Shown piece after piece: positions 59,519-64,000 of a stretch of DNA of 64,000 bases; position 1 is the stretch's first letter, and each line of letters opens with the position of its first letter. A program made the translations under genes and the position numbers. The notes under the pieces were generated by a model. It had not been told where the DNA came from and made no database searches. It saw only the letters and a program-made list of their open reading frames with translations. Source of the stretch: Paenibacillus helianthi. GTDB lineage: Bacteria; Bacillota; Bacilli; Paenibacillales; Paenibacillaceae. Where the stretch lies: positions 62,001 to 126,000 of the forward strand of contig NZ_LVWI01000034.1 of NCBI RefSeq assembly GCF_001909055.1. The letters are read 5' to 3'.

Positions 59519-62500
59519 ATGAAACGTATCATAGAATCTGTTATGCAGCGCGCGACGATTATTCTGGTTTGCGTCCTGCTCATCTTGGCTTGGGGAGCGG
59601 TATCCGCCTATCAAATGCAAAGAGATTATCTCCCCGGCATCAATAACACCACGTTAATGGTATCCCTGCGGGCATCCTCCTACCAGGCAGATCAAGTCAG
59701 ACGCGATATCACAACCCCTCTGGAGGAAGCCATCCGCAAGACGAATGGACTTACCAATCTGGAGACCACCTCGTACGATGGCGGGCTCTTGATGAATCTG
59801 TATTACCCGATGGATTACAATATGGAACAAGCGGAGAATGCGCTAAAACAAGCGTTGAATGATGCAGCCTTGCCGGACGGCGTTAACAAGCCGGTGGTTA
59901 CCCGCTTGACCTCCAGTACCTTCCCGATTCTGAGCTACAGCCTGACAGCTGCGAGTGGCCAAGTCGATGATCTGACCCTGCAATCCTCCCTGCAAACGGA
60001 TATTGTTAACCAGTTGAAATCCGTTCCCGGAGTGGCGGATGTGCAGACAGTCGGCGGGGCGAATAAAGGATACGTCGTTGCGCTTCGGATGAAGGATCTG
60101 GTGGCTAACGGCATGTCTGTGGACGATTTTAACAAATCTATTCTACTGGATCTCCCCACCCTGCAAGGCAACATTGCCAATGTCAAAGCTTCCTTTCCCA
60201 TTCGAGTAGAAGGCTGGGATCTCACGGAACAGCAGTTGAACGGCCTGGCGATTAAAAATAAAGATGGGGACAGCGTCCCCTTATCGGCTGTTGCATCAGT
60301 ATCCCAGTCGCTGACCGATGTCAAAACCGTCTCACGGACCAATGGGAAAGCCAGTGTGCTTATTAATGTCATCAAGACACCTACGGCAACCATCACGGAT
60401 GTGGCCAAGCATGTGAGAGATCGTGTCTCCGGAATTTCCGCTGTGAAAAACGGTGATGTATCGATGAATTTGCTGACGGACCGTGCGCATGACTTGAACA
60501 ACTCCCTAAAGGGGCTAATTCGCGAGGGTCTACTGGGCTGCCTGTTCTCCATGCTCTGTGTGCTGTTCTTTTTCCGTAATGTGCGGTCTACTCTTCTGAT
60601 TGCCGTATCGCTTCCTATTTCGCTGCTGGCTACGGTGGCTGTGCTCAAATGGATGGGCGTTACGCTCAACATCTTGACGGTTTCCGGCCTGATTGTGGCT
60701 ATGGGACGGATTGTGGACGATGCGATTGTGATTCTGGATAACATCTACCGCCGCGTACAGGAAAATAAAGACAAGCCTGTACTTCATATCTTGGCTTCTG
60801 CAGTAGTAGAAATGCTGCCGGCCATATTCGCTTCTACGGCGACTACCGTTGCCGTCTATGTTCCGATTGCCTTGGTTGGCGGCATCATCGGCGCTTCCTA
60901 TTCAGGCTTTGCCTGGTCCGTAGTCATCGCGCTAGGGGTATCGTTCCTGGTTGCTATGCTGGTCATTCCGTCCTTCGCCTTTATCGGCTGGAGAGAGCCG
61001 AAGACCCAGGCGGTCACGCTCGAACCCTTGATGAAGCCATTTCTTATGTCCGCATTGAAGCACAAAAAAACAGTCATCAGCCTCTCACTTCTCCTCTTTG
61101 TCGTCGCCGGGCTGTTCGCTGCACGGCTTCCGTTCAGCCTGCTGCCAAGCACGGCCAGCGGTCAGGTAGCGGTCAAAGTGGAGCTGCCGAAAGGAACGCC
61201 GCTTTCGGAGGTGGATAAGGAAGTCAAAAAGGTGGAAGATGTTCTCCATAACAACGCCGGGATCGCCTCTTATTCAGCTACCTTCGGTTCTTCGTTCACG
61301 CCGCAGGCGGACGATGTATTTGACCAAGGCGGCGGATTTATTCAGCAGCCCAACATAGCCAATCTTTCCATCCAATTAAAAAACGTAAAGGCGGTCGATA
61401 CGTTCATACCTGCTTTACAATCGGATTTATCCAGCCTGTCTGAACTGGCTGCTATTACGGTAACCAACCAGAACATCGCAGGCGATGATTCGACGATCAA
61501 AATCATGCTGATGGGCGCAGATGAGCAAACCCTGGAGAAGGCCGCTGATCAGGTCCGAACCAAACTGGTCGATATCCAGGGACTAAGCGTTTCCGGTAAA
61601 ACGGATATGACCAATGGCATTCCCAAGTTCGCCATCGTTATGGATCGGGAAAAAGTGCAGCAGGCAGGCATTAAAGAGGCTGATATGAACAACCTGCTGA
61701 AACGGTACACGACCAAGGGGAAGGATTTTGATATTATGACATCAACAGGAACAGGTATCATTCCGGTTGACGTATACATCGATCCTGTTCAAACGAAATC
61801 TGTCAATGATAAGACATTGCCCGTCTATACACCGGAAGAGGTGCTGGCTTCTCTGTCTGCGGAGACCTTTACCGGCAGGGGCGGTCAAACGTACCGGCTT
61901 GATCAATTGGCCTCCATTCAGAAAAGCGATGCGGTGTCGTCCATTCAGGAACGAGACGGTCAGCCTTTCGCTGTGGTGAGTGCGCAGATCATTTCCAGTG
62001 ACATGAGTAAAGTGTCAGGTACCGTAAATCAGACTTTGAAGGAGCTGCAGCTTCCGGACGGGGTGACCTACTCCCTGGGGGGCATTACCCAGCAAGTCAA
62101 GCAGATGATTCTCGAAATGGCTATAGCAGTAGTTGTATCCATACTTCTCGTTCTGCTGATTACCAGCTTTGTCTTCAAGGGCTGGAAAGCACCCTTTGCC
62201 GTATTGATCAGCATTCCTCTGGCTTTATCCGGTGTGGTGATCGCCTTGTACGGGGTCCATGGTCAATGGAATCTTGCCGCATTGATTGGGATATTGATGC
62301 TTACCGGTATCGTAGTGACCAATGGAATAGTTCTCATTGATAAAATTGAACGCAACCGTAAAGAGGGAATGAGTCTCCGGGACTCGGTTGTTCAGGGAAG
62401 CCTGTCACGGGTACGGCCGATTATGATGACAGCAGGCACTACAGTGCTTACCTTGATTCCCCTTGCCTTATCCCATAGCGCCGATACCGTCATTTCACAG

Positions 62501-62638
62501 GTGCTGGGTATTGTGGTGATCGGCGGGATGGTTACCTCCACACTCAACAGCTATGTGGTCATCCCGATTATCTATGAATGGATGCAGGGCAAAGCGGCCA
62601 AGAATGCCGGTCACTCCCTGAATGGAGAAATAGTGTAA
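59519..62638 (+). CDS. RND-family efflux permease, SwrC/AcrB-like
   Basis: 1039 residues from ATG 59519 with GAGAGGAG upstream; an in-frame start 20 codons earlier is unlikely. Twelve membrane helices in two halves with large external loops after helices 1 and 7. Proton-relay Asp pair D400/D401 in IVDDAIVILDNIYR at helix 4; TSFVFKGWKAPFAVLISIPLALSG in the second half. Gram-positive members such as SwrC work without an outer-membrane partner and export surfactants, drugs or metals. No membrane-fusion protein gene adjoins it. Cotranscribed or close to the DedA-PAP2 fusion gene 45 nt downstream. Confidence 0.93.
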   Translation: MKRIIESVMQRATIILVCVLLILAWGAVSAYQMQRDYLPGINNTTLMVSLRASSYQADQVRRDITTPLEEAIRKTNGLTNLETTSYDGGLLMNLYYPMDYNMEQAENALKQALNDAALPDGVNKPVVTRLTSSTFPILSYSLTAASGQVDDLTLQSSLQTDIVNQLKSVPGVADVQTVGGANKGYVVALRMKDLVANGMSVDDFNKSILLDLPTLQGNIANVKASFPIRVEGWDLTEQQLNGLAIKNKDGDSVPLSAVASVSQSLTDVKTVSRTNGKASVLINVIKTPTATITDVAKHVRDRVSGISAVKNGDVSMNLLTDRAHDLNNSLKGLIREGLLGCLFSMLCVLFFFRNVRSTLLIAVSLPISLLATVAVLKWMGVTLNILTVSGLIVAMGRIVDDAIVILDNIYRRVQENKDKPVLHILASAVVEMLPAIFASTATTVAVYVPIALVGGIIGASYSGFAWSVVIALGVSFLVAMLVIPSFAFIGWREPKTQAVTLEPLMKPFLMSALKHKKTVISLSLLLFVVAGLFAARLPFSLLPSTASGQVAVKVELPKGTPLSEVDKEVKKVEDVLHNNAGIASYSATFGSSFTPQADDVFDQGGGFIQQPNIANLSIQLKNVKAVDTFIPALQSDLSSLSELAAITVTNQNIAGDDSTIKIMLMGADEQTLEKAADQVRTKLVDIQGLSVSGKTDMTNGIPKFAIVMDREKVQQAGIKEADMNNLLKRYTTKGKDFDIMTSTGTGIIPVDVYIDPVQTKSVNDKTLPVYTPEEVLASLSAETFTGRGGQTYRLDQLASIQKSDAVSSIQERDGQPFAVVSAQIISSDMSKVSGTVNQTLKELQLPDGVTYSLGGITQQVKQMILEMAIAVVVSILLVLLITSFVFKGWKAPFAVLISIPLALSGVVIALYGVHGQWNLAALIGILMLTGIVVTNGIVLIDKIERNRKEGMSLRDSVVQGSLSRVRPIMMTAGTTVLTLIPLALSHSADTVISQVLGIVVIGGMVTSTLNSYVVIPIIYEWMQGKAAKNAGHSLNGEIV

Positions 62639-62683
62639 TTCTATAGCTGTACGTAAACACTATAAAGAAGAGGAGGGGTTTCA

Positions 62684-63976
62684 ATGGGCATAACTACATG
62701 GCTTGAGCAGTATGGATATGGCCTGATTTTTATGGCCTTGTTTCTTGAAATGCTTGCCTTGCCTCTTCCGGGTGAAATGATGATGAGCTATACGGGGTTG
62801 TTCGTGTATGAAGGAAAACTGAATTTAGTGCTTAGTATGATCTCAGCGAGTGCCGGTGTAACTGCCGGCGTTACACTTTCTTACTGGATCGGCTATAAGC
62901 TGGGTCAGCCTTTCCTGCGCAAGTATGGACATCGTGTTCATTTGGGGGAAGAACAGCTGGCAAGAATGAATGTGTGGTTTGAGAAATATGGCGACAAGCT
63001 GCTGTTTTTTGCCTATTTCATACCCGGAGTCAGACATATTACAGGATACTTCTGTGGTGCAACCCGTATGCCCTTCCGAAAATATGCGATATATGCCTAC
63101 TCAGGAGCCATTTTTTGGGTCTGCCTATTCATTTCACTCGGTAGAGTCCTGGGACCCAAATGGGAAATTTATCACCAAAGTGTAAATCGCTATATGATCA
63201 TTTTTGCGATAGCTTCAGCTTTGCTGACCGTGATGATTTATGTTCTGAAGAAATACAGACAACGAATGCTGGCAGGTTCTATCGTTCTGCTTACTAAGGG
63301 CATACATCATTTTCACTCGCTGGGCAAAGTCAGATTCCTGGTGCTGTCTGCGTTTGCAGCCCTTGTCCTGTTTGTTTCCTTGATGCTGGGCTTGATTCAG
63401 GACTTCCTGGCCCATGAATTTAATCAATTTGATGAGGTTGCCACTTACATCGTACGATCTCTTTTTGGGCCGGATTGGCACAATCTCATGAATCATCTCA
63501 CCCAGCTCGGCTCGATCTATCTGTACGGTCCTTTGATTGCCGCCGCCGCTGTCTGGATCGTTGTGGGTGCCAGCGACAAGCTGCTGGAACTTTCTTTTCT
63601 GTTCTGGGTCGTCATTGGCGGGGAATGGCTTGACGATGGCTTGCGTCTGCTTTTTCACCGTCCGGGTCCTGTTGCCGCCGGATTCCAACTCTTTAATACC
63701 TTCCCCAGTGAAGAGACCTTGACCTCCATCACGGTATGCGGGTTTTCTGCGTTCTTAATCCTCCGGCATTATAAGAATGGACTCGTTCGGGTACTGGTAG
63801 TTGCAGCAATAATATTTATCTGTCTCCTGATTGGAGTCAGCCGGATCTATCTTCAAGTACAATTTCCCAGTGACGTGGTCGCTGGCTATGTATTCGGCGG
63901 CGTCTGGATCAGTCTGAACGTACTGCTGCTTGAGATCCTCAGGATGCTTCCCGCGAATAAAAGGTTTGCCGCCTGA
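62684..63976 (+). CDS. DedA-PAP2 fusion membrane protein with a degenerate phosphatase domain
   Basis: 430 residues; GAGGAGGGG precedes the ATG. Residues 1-200 are a DedA (VTT) domain: FLEMLALPLPGEMMM, YWIGYKLGQPFLRKYG, FIPGVRHITGYFCGATRMPFRKY. Residues ~215-420 are a PAP2-type phosphatase fold, but its three catalytic motifs are changed: the Lys and Arg of KX6RP are R321 and G328, PSGH is PSEE (341-344), and the histidine of SRX5HX3D is Q393 (S386, R387 and D397 kept). Phosphatase activity is therefore unlikely. DedA proteins act in polyprenyl-phosphate or phospholipid flipping; a lipid-binding role for the second half is possible. Confidence 0.88.
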   Translation: MGITTWLEQYGYGLIFMALFLEMLALPLPGEMMMSYTGLFVYEGKLNLVLSMISASAGVTAGVTLSYWIGYKLGQPFLRKYGHRVHLGEEQLARMNVWFEKYGDKLLFFAYFIPGVRHITGYFCGATRMPFRKYAIYAYSGAIFWVCLFISLGRVLGPKWEIYHQSVNRYMIIFAIASALLTVMIYVLKKYRQRMLAGSIVLLTKGIHHFHSLGKVRFLVLSAFAALVLFVSLMLGLIQDFLAHEFNQFDEVATYIVRSLFGPDWHNLMNHLTQLGSIYLYGPLIAAAAVWIVVGASDKLLELSFLFWVVIGGEWLDDGLRLLFHRPGPVAAGFQLFNTFPSEETLTSITVCGFSAFLILRHYKNGLVRVLVVAAIIFICLLIGVSRIYLQVQFPSDVVAGYVFGGVWISLNVLLLEILRMLPANKRFAA

Positions 63977-64000
63977 GGGGAAGGGAATGATTTACGAATC

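Overview
The window looks like a chromosomal segment of an endospore-forming Paenibacillus-type Firmicute. Supporting this are a cotJABC coat operon, a GerA-type germination locus, an AbrB/SpoVT-type regulator with Spo0A-box-like sites upstream, two YesM/YesN-type two-component systems paired with sugar ABC transporters, Gram-positive lipoproteins, strong AGGAGG-type ribosome binding sites and frequent TTG/GTG starts. The genus is inferred from overall gene content; no rRNA or tRNA gene is present.

Layout. 1-6.3 kb: housekeeping genes (YunD-type metallophosphoesterase, undecaprenyl-diphosphatase, HD-GYP protein, YfkAB-type radical SAM protein, CNNM-type membrane protein). 6.4-8.7 kb: a C-terminal heparinase II/III remnant, then cotJABC. 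8.8-12.3 kb: a compact thiolase / acetoacetate decarboxylase / CoA-transferase A and B operon, which is a complete acetyl-CoA-to-acetone route, preceded by a possible leader peptide. 12.5-16.7 kb: a lipoprotein, a TetR repressor divergent from an alcohol dehydrogenase broken by one in-frame TGA, and two short-chain dehydrogenases. 16.8-22.6 kb: an eukaryotic-type kinase, a His/Ser-rich small protein, an uncharacterised glycosyltransferase-like gene overlapping an MFS exporter gene, and an SGNH hydrolase with a cre-like site. 22.8-27 kb: a germination receptor locus whose B gene is divergent from A, C and a small two-helix protein. 27-32.7 kb: TetR-GNAT pair, aldo-keto reductase, NAD-dependent epimerase-like protein, methyltransferase, CapA-type protein.

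33-57 kb is a galactoside-utilisation island: AraC regulator and GH2, YesMN system 1 with an ABC importer, an IS element, GH35, then a second ABC importer with YesMN system 2 and a GH36 alpha-galactosidase. Neither importer encodes its own ATPase, so a shared MsmX-type ATPase elsewhere is expected. The sensors presumably detect extracellular oligosaccharide, the transporters import it, and the enzymes (none with an evident signal peptide) split galactosides in the cytoplasm.

57-64 kb: AbrB-like regulator, PadR regulator, HAD phosphatase, RND efflux permease, and a DedA-PAP2 fusion whose phosphatase half has lost its catalytic residues.

Noteworthy non-coding or decayed items: four 51-bp tandem repeats each carrying a GAGGTA/TACCTC hairpin (32.8 kb), a 153-bp imperfect palindrome (54.6 kb), several gene remnants, and a likely ATC start codon (49,561). 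No CRISPR array, tRNA, rRNA or recognised riboswitch was seen.
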